64,000 bases of DNA, from the NCBI RefSeq assembly GCF_004027225.2, contig NC_044289.2:5445761-5509760 (forward strand). Direction: 5' to 3'. Of the stretch, positions 35,501-50,500 are shown one piece after another. Each line of letters starts with the position of its first letter. The first letter of the stretch is position 1. Source of the stretch: Strigops habroptila (Eukaryota; Chordata; Aves; Psittaciformes; Psittacidae). The notes under the pieces are model-generated. The model was not told the origin of the DNA and searched no databases. It worked only from the letters and a program-made list of their open reading frames with translations. The position numbers and the translations under genes were made by a program.

Positions 35501-38500
35501 AGATAAGGTAGATACTTTTATAATTCATATTACCCAATGCCACTATCTCAGACACTGCTGAGGAAGATGTCTGTTAAGGGAGGATTTGTGTAATAATGAC
35601 CTCTATGGCTGGTTGATGCTATGTTGCTTTTGCTACATTTCTAAAAACAACGGATGGTATTGCAAGATCTTACCTTTCTTGTCAGTCTCTGTTTGATTTC
35701 CCTCCTTTCTTCCTGTTCTGTTTGATCATTTCGTTCTGTGGAGAATATAAAAAAGAGAGATGACTCTCCACATGAGGAGGTTGGTATTTTCTAAAGTTCC
35801 AGGCAACAAAAATGAAAGCACAGAAATATTAGTAGGTGGTTCTTAGTTGTGTGTTTTGTTAGTTCAGTACATCTCCCTGCTTCTCTGTCAGAATATCTAG
35901 TAACCTCTGTAGTGACAACGTCCTGATGCCAGTATCAGCTTTTCCTAAAGAGATTTAATAAAACAACAGCAGCCACGCCAACTCTCCAGCTAGATAAACT
36001 TCAGAAGGAAAATCAAAATATTTCATAGTTAATCATAATTTTTTATTCTCCATATTGCTGGAGCCACTCACTGCTGTTAGATGCTGAAAAGATTTATTGC
36101 AGCAGCTCCAGGGAAAGTGTGTTCTTTCCTGTATAACCTCATTCTGAGGTGACACCTTTAGATGATCACACTGCCACAGTAGTTATCTTGCACTTGCATG
36201 CTTTTTCTCTTTGCTATTCGGGATATGCCACTGACATTGGAACCTCTTTATCCTCACGGGGTTTGCTTTTGTAGTGTCGTTCCATTCTAACCTAAGGCAG
36301 GCTGCTTTTGTGTGTTGTGCCTATTAACATTCAGGCCGTGATAACTCCTCCACCCAGGGTCTAAAAATAGACCAGAGTGCTGTAACACTGTGTGAAATAT
36401 ATCCTTTGCCTTAGGAAACGACTTAATGGCGTCTCTATTTCTAGTACTATCTGTTACTAAATTAAGGTGGGAGCCTGTGACCTGAAAAAAGCTGAAGACC
36501 CAGAGAAAAATGTTTAACCATTGTGGGATTCTCTAGATACGGCTGTGACTATATATCTGTAGATACCTACACCACTTGCATGAGATATTTCCAGTGTTAA
36601 AGCACACACATGATTTTTAACATGCCTTGAAAGAACACTACAACTGCAGATGAGTTTCCAAAATTATAGTAATGAAGGATTTTTCTGCCTTACTTTTAGG
36701 CTCATTAGATTACACTGAAGTGCAATTGTAAGTATCTATTTAAAATAACACTGCAGTGCATAGCTACAACTGGCTATAGTAGAAATGTAAATCAAATGAA
36801 TCTAAAATGCTGTAATGTGCTGTATTACAATTTGGTGGCGAGGCACACAAATGTAAAAGAATAAGACAGCTAAAATTAGTGCTGCTTTGTCAGGGGTGAG
36901 CAGCTGTTGAAGTCTGGAATGTTTAAAAAGAGAACAGGCTTTAAAAAGTAGAGTGTATTCTACGATGCAAGAAGTTACTAATATGCTTCATTCAGGTTTA
37001 ATTCACTCCTTTTAAAGCAGATCTTCTTATCTATATATTTTAAACAGAGATCTTTCTGTGGTGTAGGGCCTTTTTAAGGTATCATTCTAATATGCACTGA
37101 GAGAATTCCTAATGCAAACCTACAAGGGCTCATTTCTGATAAAAAAGCTTTTCCAAATACAGTAAACATGTTTAGTGACCTAATTCGATGAGACATGCAT
37201 CAGGTTCAGTGCTTATACCCAGCTCCAAGAAATAATAATAAAAAAATAGTTCTTTTAGAAAAAACTAACCCAGAATTTGAGAGGAAATGCTAGCAAGTGC
37301 ATTATAAAACTCGGGTGTTTTTACAGAGCCAAACCAGAGAGGTTTTTCCCATCAATATCACTCTGCCTATGCTTGGAGGGCTGGTTTTGTAAATCTCGGT
37401 GGAGAGAATCTCCCAGTCACGAAGTAACATGTTCAGTGCTGCAACTCATTTTGCTGTTCTCTGAGTTACTCAGGGAACTCTTGGCTGTGCGTGGCGCTAA
37501 ACCAGTTGCTGCTGTTAAGAAGGAACCAGGGACTGTACAGCGTGAGTTACAAGATGCTGTCTTTTCCCATGTGAGCACCAGCTTTCTGATGAATGCAGGA
37601 GAAACATATGTGACCACCTGGGCTGTGACAGTTTATGTGCTTTTCATGTTCATGGTAAACCAGCAGTGTTCCTGTAGTTAAAGGACTTAGAAGATCCACA
37701 ATATTGTAAGAAAGTGTTGGCTTTAAGTTTGCTTTTTAAGTATTACTTTTATTTGAGGAACATCTCCCTAAGGGAGATAAAAAGTCGCTTCTTTTAATCT
37801 TCCCAAGATTTGTTAGAGAATAACACAGTAATTGCACTCAGGCGCTTGCAATGTGCTTCTTATTTGACAGAGGAGTTCAAATGTGAATTATCAGTCCTTG
37901 CAACAGCTTTGGTGTAGCATTGCTTCTGTTAGCAGTATGTATTGAGAACATTGAAGATGTTAGGAAACTAAGAACACAACTGTACAAACTCTTACAACCT
38001 GGAGGAGGTTGCAGTGATTTAACTGAAGGGCATTTATACCCTACTTGTAATAGAAGGAGACTACTAATTTCTAAAGTCACTCAAAACTGAGACTAGAGTT
38101 GTTGCATCTGTCCAGCCTTTTAAGATGATTGCTGGCACAGGTAAGTGATGGCCACAGCTCTTTACAAGATACTTAGCTTTTTATATAGTGAAAGAGGTAA
38201 ATAAAATAGAAGTGGTTCTGATCTTAGCCGAACCTGTGCAAAGCCTGAGCCACTGAACTGAAGTCAGTAAATGTGCTCCATGCTGGGAGCTCTTTAAAAG
38301 AGATACAAATCTAAACCAGTATGTTTAGCTGGCATTCAGGAAATATCTTTAATTCTGCTTTATCTTCTTTCTCCTTTATCTCTCTCTAAGCTCATTATAT
38401 GAATGTATTCAAACTTTTTTTATTATTAAAGCTGGTCAGTTTAACCCAGATTAAGGATGTAACCAGCACACTTCAAAAAGTAAACAGACAGGAACAGATT

Positions 38501-41500
38501 TTTTCAGAGGAGATCAGCTCTTCCTTAGCCAGGGAAAACCCCAAAGAAACAGGATTTCGGAGATCTTGGGTACTGACTCTTGAAAATCTGGCCCCACATA
38601 TTTCAGAATCTTGGGTTACTGCTGTTTCTTGTGTCTTGTGGTAGATGACAGATGAAGTTAGGACAAGTTCCATTCACATTTGCAAAGCATCTACCCTTTT
38701 TCCCATTTAGCTATGTATATGTGAGACATCTAATTTTACCATGTGCATTGTATGCATTGGAACAGTGCTGAAAATACCAGGAAGTACACTGTGGAATTCC
38801 TTTGTGTTAAAAAAAACTGAAATCTCCAATAAGTTCAATGGCAAGAGCATAAGGTTTTTTCTGTGAACTACCAAGAAAGTTCAGAGACATTAAATTTTAG
38901 GTAACAAAATGTAGACAACATTTTTCCTAGCAATTTACAATCATATGAAATATGAATCAAATAGCAAAGGCAGTATTGCTTGTATGGCAAACTTATGTGG
39001 CCATAAAACATAAAGTTTTATCCTTGTTTAATGAGAAACAAGCTATTTACATTATTCTGGTTTTCATCTTTCAACAGTAAATAGACCATGAAAATAACAA
39101 AAGCAAGATACTTTTCCTTCAAGCAGATGGCCTCCCCCTTCCTCCTGTCTGAGACCCATAGTGGAGACAATTCCAAAGCGCTGTCTCACCTTCCCCTCAC
39201 TTACAAGATTCCCAGCACTTGAGAGGAAAGGGATGATGTTCAATGTTCACCACTTGTTTGATCCCCAGGCCAGAACAGAGATCTTTAGGAAGAGTTGCAC
39301 ATTTCTGCCTTGTGTTTATTTGAGAGATGTAGAGAACATTCCCCTGTGGCAGTATCTGTTACAGGCCTGGAAATGTCCCTCTACTAATGTCTCAGAATGA
39401 TCCTTCTTTGACTTGTCTTTGGGAAGCTCTCTAATGATATGAACAAATGTTAGGAGAATAGCACCTCTGCAGGGATGCCTTCCTCATTCACTTCAGCCTT
39501 GGGGATATTCACTGTACGGTTTGCCATGACAGTCCATGTCTTGAAACATGTCAGTCCAATTCCCATTGCACTGTGTTACACTAGGATTGTATTCCCCTTA
39601 GACATCCCTAACAGCGTAATCAGAATGAAAATGACTTGAAAGACTACCTTTGAACCAGTCTCTCTTTTCTGTACTAAATTGCATGCCTTTATCAAGTTGT
39701 AAATTCTGAATCCACAGTATTTGAAACCCAGGACATGTGAAAAACTAAAACTTTTAGGTACAGAAAATAATCCCAGTCAATTAATTTGTCTATTTAAAAT
39801 TACTATGTTCTAGAAATGCAGCCACTGGTTTCAGCAAACACATATAAAATACTTCAGGAAAAAAAAAATACTCACGTTTCAGTATATTTCTTCTTTCTAG
39901 CTCCTCAACAGCAGGTCTTTGGCTGAGTCGCCTGCGGAAAAACACCAAAATCACATTTTGTACCATGCCTGTTCTTTGGAAAGTCTGCAGTATTCTGAGT
40001 TCTGGTTAGTGTTTTCCTCAGGGAGGGGACTACAAAATCCCTCTCCAGGACTCAGGAAGAAAAAAAAAAATGCAAGAATCCTGACACCAGAATGCTTTCT
40101 TGTATTATTTTCCCAAATGTCAGCAATGCAGGTAGAAGTTCTCCTCTAGTTTGCTCTGCTGTCGGTGAAGTGCTTCCTCAGAATGTGCATCCTTTTCACC
40201 ACACTTCCCACACAGTCAGTTGGAACCACTGCTCTCTAACAGTTAAACTCACTCTTGAGGGGGTATTTAAGGTGGTTATCAAATGAGTTTCACAGTGATC
40301 TTCTGTAGCTATCACTGCCTGTCCCTTTTAATCTCAGGTAGCAGTAGTTCCTTTTTTCTAGGAACACCAGTGGTGCATCCTGACAAAATGCAGACTTGCC
40401 AGAATAAAGCTTTCCTGTGGTTTCCCGAGTACACATCTAACAGACCAATCCAGCAGCTCTCCTCCTGCCTGCTGAATAAAAATTCGTGTGCTGCTCACAG
40501 CCTCATGCTGTCTGAACGGAATGTCTTATGCAGTTTCACCTCCCCTTTTCAGTAGTGCTGCTTCAGGATTGAGTCTTCAAATCATATGACCAGTGCCACG
40601 GCGATTTTATTCTGCATACTAAATGAGACTTCCCCATGAGACACTGCTAATATCTGCAGAGAATCTCAGGTAATTGAACCCCTCCCCTTGGCACACACAC
40701 ACACACTGCATTTGCCGTCTTCCATGTAGTAATCCAGCAAGCAGATCGGAAAGAGTTTATGATGCTTTCTGGCCTGCGTCCTGGCAACGTTAAGGATTCT
40801 CATCGTCTCCTCTCCAGCAGATGTTGCCAAGCCAGAGATGGAGTTACAAAGAAATACTCAGAGCAGGGACCACACTGCAAACCCCTGCTGCAGTAGTTAT
40901 CCCTCTACTGAGTATAGCAAACAAAGGAATGATTATAAAGTAATGCTATAACAAGATCTACATTTTATCTACATGGAGACACTGTCACCAGACAGTAAAA
41001 AAACTGGTAAAAGTACCTGATTCTAATTTCTCCTTGTTCTTACCACATATATTCATTCAAAATCAACCCTGTCTTTATTATCAGACCAGCAGCCCAAATT
41101 ATAAATGCAACTCCTTACCCTTTTTTAATCAATTTCCCTGAGATCCCTGGGAAAGCTTTCAGCTTTGGCAACAGGAAAGCATCACAACTGCTATACCAGA
41201 TTCACACCAACAGAAAACTTAGACGATGAGCTCCTGTGCTCAGAAACACCCACAGCCTAACTCTCTTTCTTCCTACCTAACATTTTGGATCACGTAAGAG
41301 TTTTCTCCTGGTCTCTGGATTTCTCTTCGGAGTAAAGAGTTAGATACACCAGCAGTGGATGTTGCAATAATCCCAAGTGAAACAGGAATGATGCTGAAAT
41401 GCCATACTAAAGGCTTCAAACATGTATTTTTAATTCCTGTTACCCTTGGACTCCTCCTTCTTCACTCATTCCCCTTTATGCCTCAGAAATGATACAACTC

Positions 41501-44500
41501 TGTCTAGGTTTTGTTTGAAAGAGATAAACATGCATTTTATAATATAAATCAGAGAAGAATGACTTACTGGGAGAGCTTATCTGCAAATGAAAGATCCACC
41601 CGACCTGCTGCTCACATGCATCTCTCTGAAACCATTCTTAATTACAGCCCTTCCATGTGAGATTTATAGATTCTCCCAGAATCTGTACATTAGACTTCAG
41701 AGGCCCCTTTTAAACTGGGGGATTAAAAGCCTATAAGAAGTGATTAAAGCAGTATAAGAATGCCTATGTATATGAATGCTCTTTGTATGTATATATAGTT
41801 ATGATACGTGTGATTGATGAAACCTTGTTTCCCTTCTGGCTTTGATAAATACGTGGTAGGTGCCCTGAGACATGTTTCTGTGCACATCCTCAGCTTTACC
41901 CACAATAGAAGGAAGAGGTGCAGATATACACAGGTATATAAATACAAATGGAGGGCATTGCTTTTTTTTTTCCCCCTAAGTTTTTCAGAGATATGGACCA
42001 CACTTCCAAGCTTTTTGTCATAATCATGAAACCAGATGTGGAATTTCTTCAAAACAAATTTGTAACACGATTTCAGGAAGCTGGGAACGAAGTGAAAGCG
42101 CCACATACAGTGAGAGTCACGATCAAACAACGGGAAGTGGCAACGCTACTGACACTGTTGCTACCAAGGTGTTTCTGTTCACAAGAAGCCTCTCTGTGTC
42201 CAGACCCCCCTTTGGTTCCCTTTCTCTGCTGTGAGAGCTGTGCTGCATGGTGGCTGCGCTCTGGGCAAAGGGGAAATGGCGCAGGTTGGTGAAGGTGAAG
42301 GACTCCAGAAGCCTCCACTGATGGCTGCTGGTGTTAGTGAGGGGAAGCAGCAGTGAGCAGTGAGGGCCAGGGGGTGACACACATCCCTGATGAGCTCTGG
42401 TGGAGTAAATCAGGACGCAGGAGGGTCTCTTGCACATGCAGAGGGCAGCGTGCCCGCTTGCAGAGCGTGCTGCCTCACCTGATCGTCCATTGCGGCAAGA
42501 AACTGCTGCGAGTGTTCAGTGTGGGAGCAGAGCCTGTCCTGAGCCTGTCCTGCCTGAGCTGCTTTGGGTGGATGGAGGAGGGTGCTTCATCCCCCACAGG
42601 GGGCTCAGCAGCCCTCAGCTTCCTCAGAAGGGGGCTCGCAGTCCCCCTTGACACCCTCAGAACGCCTGCAGCTGGGCTCGGAGCGAGATAAGGACAGACA
42701 CGTTTCTGAGGGCTCCAGTCAGGTCAGTGGCTGAGTGTAGCACAGGGGAAAGCGGCAGGTTACCCCTGTCAAAAATGCCTGTGCCTCCTGAAGGGAGCTT
42801 GTAAGCAAGAAGCTGTTTCAGATGAGTTTGTGCTTCTGCTTAGACGAGCTGTTTTCTGGGCACCATGGAGCTCTGCATGCTCTCCTGCATCTCTGTTTTG
42901 GATATTTATTCTCTGAAGCTGTTAAACATGAACTCCTACCTCTGGCAGAACCAGAGCGCACCCCCTGTGCATTGAGCTCCGTGTGTTCCCTCAGAAGGTG
43001 GCCATCCCGCCCTGCAGAGAGGCAGCGCCATGGCCTCGGGAAAGGCAGCCTGGGGAAATGGCGGATGCTCTCCTCACACCCTTGCTGGGAGCACAGGCCA
43101 GGAAGCAGGGACTGAGAGACTAAGGCTCTAGGGAGGGGATGCTCAAGTCTCCTGTGTTTAAAGGAAACAAACTCCAGCTGACTAACGATTATCAGCAGAT
43201 TGCATCGCAGCAGGGGAGCTGGTGTGCGATCCCAGAGGATGAAGCAGGCACCTGGCATGAAGCAGCCTTTGTGAAGGCTAAAAACTGAGCCCTCAGTGGA
43301 CTGTGGGTGATGCCCACAAGTGTTGCACAGAGAGGATTTTGTATTTCAGAGCTGCAGGCCATTTTGAAGCAGAGTCCTGGCTCCTTTCCTGGGGGTTCAC
43401 AAAGCTCCTGCACCTGAGTGTGGGTGGTGGCAGGGCTCCACCTGGGGCTTGCCTGCCTGCCCTGTGGTTGCTGCTTGGAGGGCTGAGGTGGGCATGAGGC
43501 TCCAGCACTCCTGTGATGTGGACATGGACATGGACATGGATATGGATGGGTGAGTCCTGTGCTTTCCATTTCTATTGCTTTTTTCACCTAGAGATTCAGT
43601 CCAGTATGGGACTTAGTGAAGTGACTGTAAGCTCAGCTGGGAGGACTAACATAGGGCTCAACTTCTGTTGTGTCACAGCAGTGGGTTCTTTTCAGTTGCC
43701 TTTATTTTTTAATATCTATTTCTTGCTTTTGAGAAAAACACCCAATTAATGCTGTTGCGTTCTTGGGTGATACGAAAATCTCGGTTTGGGTATTTTTGTA
43801 CTATCTGGTGAGTAGGAGCGTTCCCTCTGGGCACCTCTGCAGGGACAGCCATTTGTGCAATGGTCTTGACTGAAAACTCTGAAGTAACTTAAAGGCAAGT
43901 CCTACCTCTGTCTAGATTCCCCGTGGTGTAAATACATGGGCTGAGATTGATATTGCCAGGGTCTCTTATTAAGTGTATCCACTCCAGGAATTTGTTTCCC
44001 ATTAGCTTAAACCAAGAGATGCCAACAGCAGAAGTAAGCGGAGCTGAACTGCCAGCACCTCAGCCTGGGGAGAGGGAGTCAGGGAAACCAAGCAGAAATT
44101 GAGGCACCAGTCTGGCTTCCCTGTAAATAACGTTTGGGTACAGGTCAGAGAGAGTTTGCTGTACATGTGTCAGTGATGCTCCAAGATAGGAGAGAGACCA
44201 AAGCCTGAATATTTTCTCACAATGCTAAAGCAGTCGCCATACATCGGTGGGGATGATACAATACTACATGGACAGCTATTTCTTAAGTTCAGAAAAATAC
44301 GTTTTTCTGTTAATGTTGTTCTGTGCAAAGCGAGGAAAAATCTTCAAGCACCATGTGTTCTTCAGCTGTTTGAAGTTCGGGGAGTGTTCTGGGGGTATTT
44401 TCAGATTACATTTAGAATGTTTTCTCCAGTAATTTGGGTTCAGAAAGACAACTGGATAAATTTATCTGCTGCCATCTCTCAGAAGCCAAAGGCTTTGCCC

Positions 44501-47500
44501 GGTCCCGTGTCCTCTGCAGTGTTACTCCAAGGGCGGGAGGCACGGGCGCTGCAGGGTAGCTCAGTCACCTGTGGTTCACCCCAAGAACACCCTGCAGGTA
44601 TGGCCATGTGCGCTCCTGGTCTCAGGGTACCTCAGGCACTGAGAGTCTGCACATGGCCTCAAGGTTATTTTCTGCATGCAATGTGCACATGGGTATGCTG
44701 GGATGAGCATGAGTGCTCCATGCTGGCTCTGAGAGGGGCAATAAATCTATGCGTGTCTGGCGGTTTCCCTTGGCGCACACATGTGGTGTGTAACTGTAGC
44801 AAAACAGGCTGCCCCGGGGAAAAATGACTGCTGCCCCTACCAGCCCCATGGGTGGGCAGGTCTCTGCTGGCTGGTCTGGTGGAGCAAGCTGCAGCCCTCT
44901 GCCACGAGCGCCCAGTTTGAGGTCCTGCTAGCTAATGTGTTTGACACATGCACAAGTACAGATGCCAGAGTCAGCTTCAAGGGGAAAACCACTAATTGCT
45001 CATCCCTTCTGGAGCAAGGGCACATGCTGATGAGCCCAATGACTCTAACATGCGCCTGTGACTCCTGATCAATGGATCGATACTTACTTCATGCAGCCAG
45101 ATCGTCTCCTTCACTTTCAAGGGAATTAATGTTGTGGACCAGCATTACACCAAGGTTGATAGCACTGGACTGTTACAGGTGACTCTGAACCCTCAGCAGT
45201 CTGAGGATTTGCATGTCACTAGGATCCCAGGGTCTGCTATCAGATGGGCAATGCACCAATATGTCCTGCAAGCCGAGATGCTGCCAAGTTCTCTGTCCTC
45301 GTAGTTCACCTTAGCAGTGTCTGCTTTCTCTGTCATGGGAACTGCATCTCAGCAAAGCCACAGCAAGCTGTGGGCTTGCAGGTACAGGCACAGAATAGCT
45401 GATGAGACACAAACAGCCCACCTATATGCATATGGGGCTATGCCGACTTCCCCCATCTCAGTCCTTCCTTTCAAGCTCATCTTACCAGCCTGCAGTCTCA
45501 CCTGCCTGGCAGACCCTAGCTAGTGTTCAGCAGAATACAGTGCAAAAAAGCTCATGTTCTTGGTTCATGGGGTTTCTTATCTGTCCCCAAAATGTGTTCC
45601 TTTGTTTCCCAATTATTGCATAGATTCTGTTGCACAGTATCTGTATGTATGATTGTCGTAAAACTGGATTTCTTATGGATTTGTAGCTGAAGCCAAAAGA
45701 CATACTTTGGAATCTTGTTTCTGCTTTTACTTAGTTAGATCCATGTGATTCTGATAATCTTCTGTGAAGGGAGGAATAGGCTGGGTAGGGTTGGACACGT
45801 GCATGTGCCTGTGGACTCTGGACTGACAAGTGAGCAATCAATCCAGCTTTCAGTAAGTGAGCTGTAGCCAGCAGCAACTGCATTGATTGCCTCTTGTGAC
45901 AGGTAGTTTTGCAGCTAGAGCTGGGAATGGGGGTGGGGAGGATTCTTTTCACAGGAGACCTCCATCCAGGCAAGGGGAGGAGAAATGGGAGTGCCCTGTG
46001 CTTGCTTCTCATAAACCAGCTTGTGTCTGTTGCCTATCAGGAGGCAAAGGCTCTGCCTCTTAAATTGGCGTCTCTATTACCAGAACATCATGTTCAATTC
46101 AACAAGAAGTTTATTTTCATCCTTCCTATAAGTAGCTGTGATGAGGACGTGTGCCAGGGCTTTGAGTCACCCCCACGCTGCACTGTGGCAGTGCAGTACT
46201 GCTGGCAATGTACAATTATGGGTAGTAGTAAATTCTTGGTAGGAGGGACCTGCCTTTTACAGTCTGTACAAAATTAGAAGGCAGACACTGAGACACAAAC
46301 TTATTTTACCCCAAGGTAATTCTGGAGCATGTAAAAAGTGGTAGCTGAATGATGTGCCAGCATTTCCCATAAAGGGGAAAGAGTAGTTGCTGCCATTCTT
46401 TGATAGACCAGTATGACAAAGAGGAGTTGGTATGGTAGATTTTGTGAGTTGCATACAAAAACTTTTACTTTAGTTGCCCAATATTTGTGTCTGTGTTCCT
46501 CCATAGACTATTTTTTGCACCCAGTTAAGAAAACTGCCTTTGGGTGTCCAGTAGAAGGTGGTGGATAAATGCAGAGGCTGTGTTTGTTGCCTTAATTACA
46601 TATCTTACTCATTTGTTTGGCCTTTAGTTCTGGCTGGATTTTCAAGGCTGCAAATCAGCAAGAGTTTCAGTTAATTATGTTGTCACTCATTTTCCAGGCA
46701 ATTACAGTTGTCCATCATTATAATTTCTGTGATATAAGCCCTGCAATGAGGAGTTCAGATTTCAGCTGGAATAAATACTACATACTTGCCCAGCGTGACC
46801 CTTGTATCATAACCTACTGTCCACAAATGACCTACATCCTTGTGACAGGTTTGGTACTGCACAGTGTTACTTGGTGATAATAACTGTGTGGGCTGAAATA
46901 CACCAACAGAGCCAGGATCTAATTATGTGAGAGGATTCAGATGGAGAAGGCTTTACGGTAATCACTGTTTTCACCACCTGTGAAAGCCCCACTGCATTTG
47001 ACCTTTGGTTTCATAGTTATCTCAATGTGTAAGGAAGAAAGGCCAGACACAGCTGGAGAGCAGAGCCTGCCTCTCAGTTCAAAGGCCTGCTGCAAAGCTC
47101 AGTGAAGATACTGAGCATCCTTCCATAACCTTCAGGAGGCTTTTGCTTTCATACCTCTCTCAACATGCAGTTAAGGGCTCTTGGAGGATGTTGTGGCACA
47201 TCCCAGGACTGGCATAACGTAAAGGTTTCCATTTTCAGTTGAGCTATTAGTTAATATACAAGAACTAACATGTCTACATTAGGGTGTAAATGTAATAGCT
47301 GCTTATTTCAGAACAGGAGCTTTCTGCTCCCCCTTCCATTTGCTCCCCCACTCTGTGGTTTAACAAAGCTGTTACATAGTGGATCTGTCCTGTTTGTAGT
47401 AGAATTACAATATTTGGCCATTAGGGTGACAAAAGTACAGTCGATTATTCAACCAAAGACATGCTCTGTCTTCTGGTAGCAGTGTCAGAGTGAGCAGCTC

Positions 47501-50500
47501 TACTACTTGCTCTTGCTTCTGCTTTGCCTTGCAGCTGGGCAAAAATCTGGCTTGGGGAATACGTTCAAGCTAAAAATAGCTCAGCAAGAAAAACTGCTGA
47601 AAGAACGTGTTCTTCAGAGAACAGCGCGAGTGGTGCAGGCTCCCAGTGCAACTCCTCTGCTGAAGGCTGATGAGGGCTCAAGGCTGTGCATTAAAATGTA
47701 TGTTGAAGGGTCTTCTAGGTGAAACCACATGCTGGTTATGACCTGGGTCACACTCTGTGGGTCACTGAAAATGGTTAATAATATTTCATTACAAAGTAAT
47801 AGACTGTTTATAATTTTTTTTTTTTTTTTTTTCTGAAGCAGCAGTAAAACACTGGAGCCCTGTGTTCCCACAGGAAAAAACCCATCAATGTTACATATAT
47901 CTGATTTGGGCAAATTGAGAACATTGTGGGTTTGATGCTTCAGGACAAGCAAACAAGAGGAATCATATAATTCCCAGGGTTTTAGTTCTATCTTATTGTG
48001 TATGTATTACCATTATATTATTTTAAATAAAGACATCTGCCACTGCTGAAACGATAGTAAAATCAACTCTGATAGAAACTGCTTGAGCAAAAGAGGGGAC
48101 TCTGCTGGTCAATTTCTATGGACGAGAAGCAAACCTTTGCCCAATGGTGGGGACTGCCACTTTACTGAGACAATACTGCTAGTGAAACAGTTGCATACTC
48201 CTGGGTAATGATATGTACAAAAAGAAAGAAAAAAGAAGGTAGGTTTTAGTTTCACTGTATGAATAATGCCTAATACAGTGCCTGTGCTTGATCTCCTGCA
48301 GGGAACTGAGGCTGGCTTCCCAGCCAGCCCTGGCCCTGTGAGAAATGAAGTGTCTGTAGGCTCATGACTCAACTTCCCGGGCAGCCAGGAACACAGTTTC
48401 AGCCACTGCAGTCAGAGGGAACAGGGACGGGAAGACAGAAGGACATGCCAGTTGGACTGTAGCACTAGCTGCATTTCAGAGTCCATCAAACAGAGATGCA
48501 GTACATGGATGGAAGCACCCAAAATGTCCTGAATTGAGCTAGGATGCTCCCTGTTGGACAACTAGCATTAAGATCCTGCAATACTGTCCACTTACTTAAC
48601 CTGTAAACAGTTACTCCTACTAACAGATGCCACCGCAGTTGTACAACTGTGGGATTTGGGTCACTGGAAGAAACCACAGCTGGATTTGCAGAGAGCAGAC
48701 AAAGAAATATTGGTATGCATAGCTTGGCAGCCTGCCTCTGCTGGCTCTATGTAAGTTCTCCTTCACCTTCTCATTTAAAGCAGAATAATTTGGGAATGGC
48801 CATTCTTGCTCTGGATACAAACTGCTGAGAGTTTCCCCATGAGATGTGAGCTCTGGAGAAGGTACTTCTCCATTCCCTGTAACCTGCATTTGTATATAAA
48901 GGACCCTTTGGCAATCTGTAAAGTGACAAATAAACATCTGCAGGCATATTTGCCACTGCAAAGTGTTGCATAAAGCAACAGCAAGGATTTACCCCAGAGC
49001 TGGTGGTATGAAGCTGTGTGCGCCTACTAACCCAGCAGCCTCAAATCCCAGCAGGAGAGTGCATGCTGCTGCACTTTGCAGACGGGTTGGAATGTCAGGC
49101 TTCATGCCAAGGGACAGCTTCTTAATTACTGAAGTCAATCAAGGAAAGTGGAGCACTTTCTTGGCTTTGTGTAATCCCTAAAGAAAAAAACCCTAAATGA
49201 TAGTGATTCCTGATGTTGCAAATGCTTCTGGGATAGACAGTCCCTGCTGGGACCATATGTATGACTGCACACCTGCTATCAAATTGCAGGAATCTCTCTG
49301 GGAACACTCTCCCTGGCAACGCAAGGACTTTCTAGTTCTTGCCTGTCACTCACCCACACAGCATCTCCAAAAGGATGGGATATCCCTGCCTTCAGATAGC
49401 ATATCACCATCTGTTGTACTATTTCCTGTTTCTCTTCTGCACGCTATTGTTAGCCCAGTATTTTTCAGCACACAGCTAGACCAACAGCTTGCCCTCATGC
49501 TGTCATTAACCAAGGCTGGCCAGCCTTTGCCCAAAGCATGTTCTGAATCCTGCTTCTTTATTGCATTCCTATTTATTTATTTTTTTTTCAACCTTTCGGG
49601 TTATTTGTTGATTTTGAATGCAAAGAGTGTTCCCGCTATCAGCATTCAGAGTGAAATGAGAGATTTCACTGCCAGCTCAGAGATGTGGCCCAGCACTCTG
49701 CAGGAGTGCGAGTGCCCTGGACACAACAGAAATAATCATCTGTGATTTAGTTGTTTCACCAGCAGATCTCTGCAGAGCTGGTCTATTGTACAGAATAGGA
49801 AAATGTGGCAAAGTGTCTTGGCTGAAAAATCAGGCTTGTAGACCCATCAGGGATTTATTAATTTCCCACTGCAAATAGCATTTCAGTGATTATGTTTTTC
49901 TTTGGTTTTAAATTGGGCTGTGAGAGGAGTATGACTTGTCACTTGATACCACAAAGTGTGACACTGAGCGTTACCAACAGGCTAACTTGCATGGAAACAC
50001 AGAGAGGATTTGAATTCAAAAACATCCTCATATTCTGTCTATTCTTCCCCAAAGCTTTCTGGGACCCTCCTTAGTTCCATTTAGGATCCTGTGTTTAGTT
50101 GTGGTGATGTAAATCCAGATAGAGGTTGCTGGCAAATTTCAGTCAGGACAGAAAATTCTGACCTTTTGAAATCTGGGTTGAATAAATATAAGGATTTAAT
50201 TATGTAACATTTGCTGTTGACCTGAGCATTTGGTTTTGATATTACTGCTATGATTTGTTGTGGTACAACATACATTGTCTTTTACTGTCAAAGTGCAAGG
50301 CTGTGACAGAAAACCTTTGTGAGCTCTCCATGTTCTTGGGAAAGGATTCAATTTGAAGGAGACACATCTGTGTCTCCTTAGAGTTGCTTTCTGACTGCTA
50401 GGATAGGAGGAATCTAAGCAGAGCAGTGTAAGGTGGGAGTGAGTTCAAGGCTAGAACAGCCCTTGACTCTCTGCAGGTGAGCTCCATCGTACACTGCTTT

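Noticed and set aside
37277-37681. 134-codon ORF on +
   Set aside because: Antisense to a PHACTR3 intron with no recognisable protein features.
44222-44827. 201-codon ORF on + in the PHACTR3 intron
   Set aside because: No domain, no recognisable similarity, and no splice context; it lies in GC-richer intron where stops are rarer by chance.
49197-49745. 182-codon ORF on +
   Set aside because: Composition is irregular, no motif is recognised and no promoter or splice evidence is visible; intronic chance ORF.
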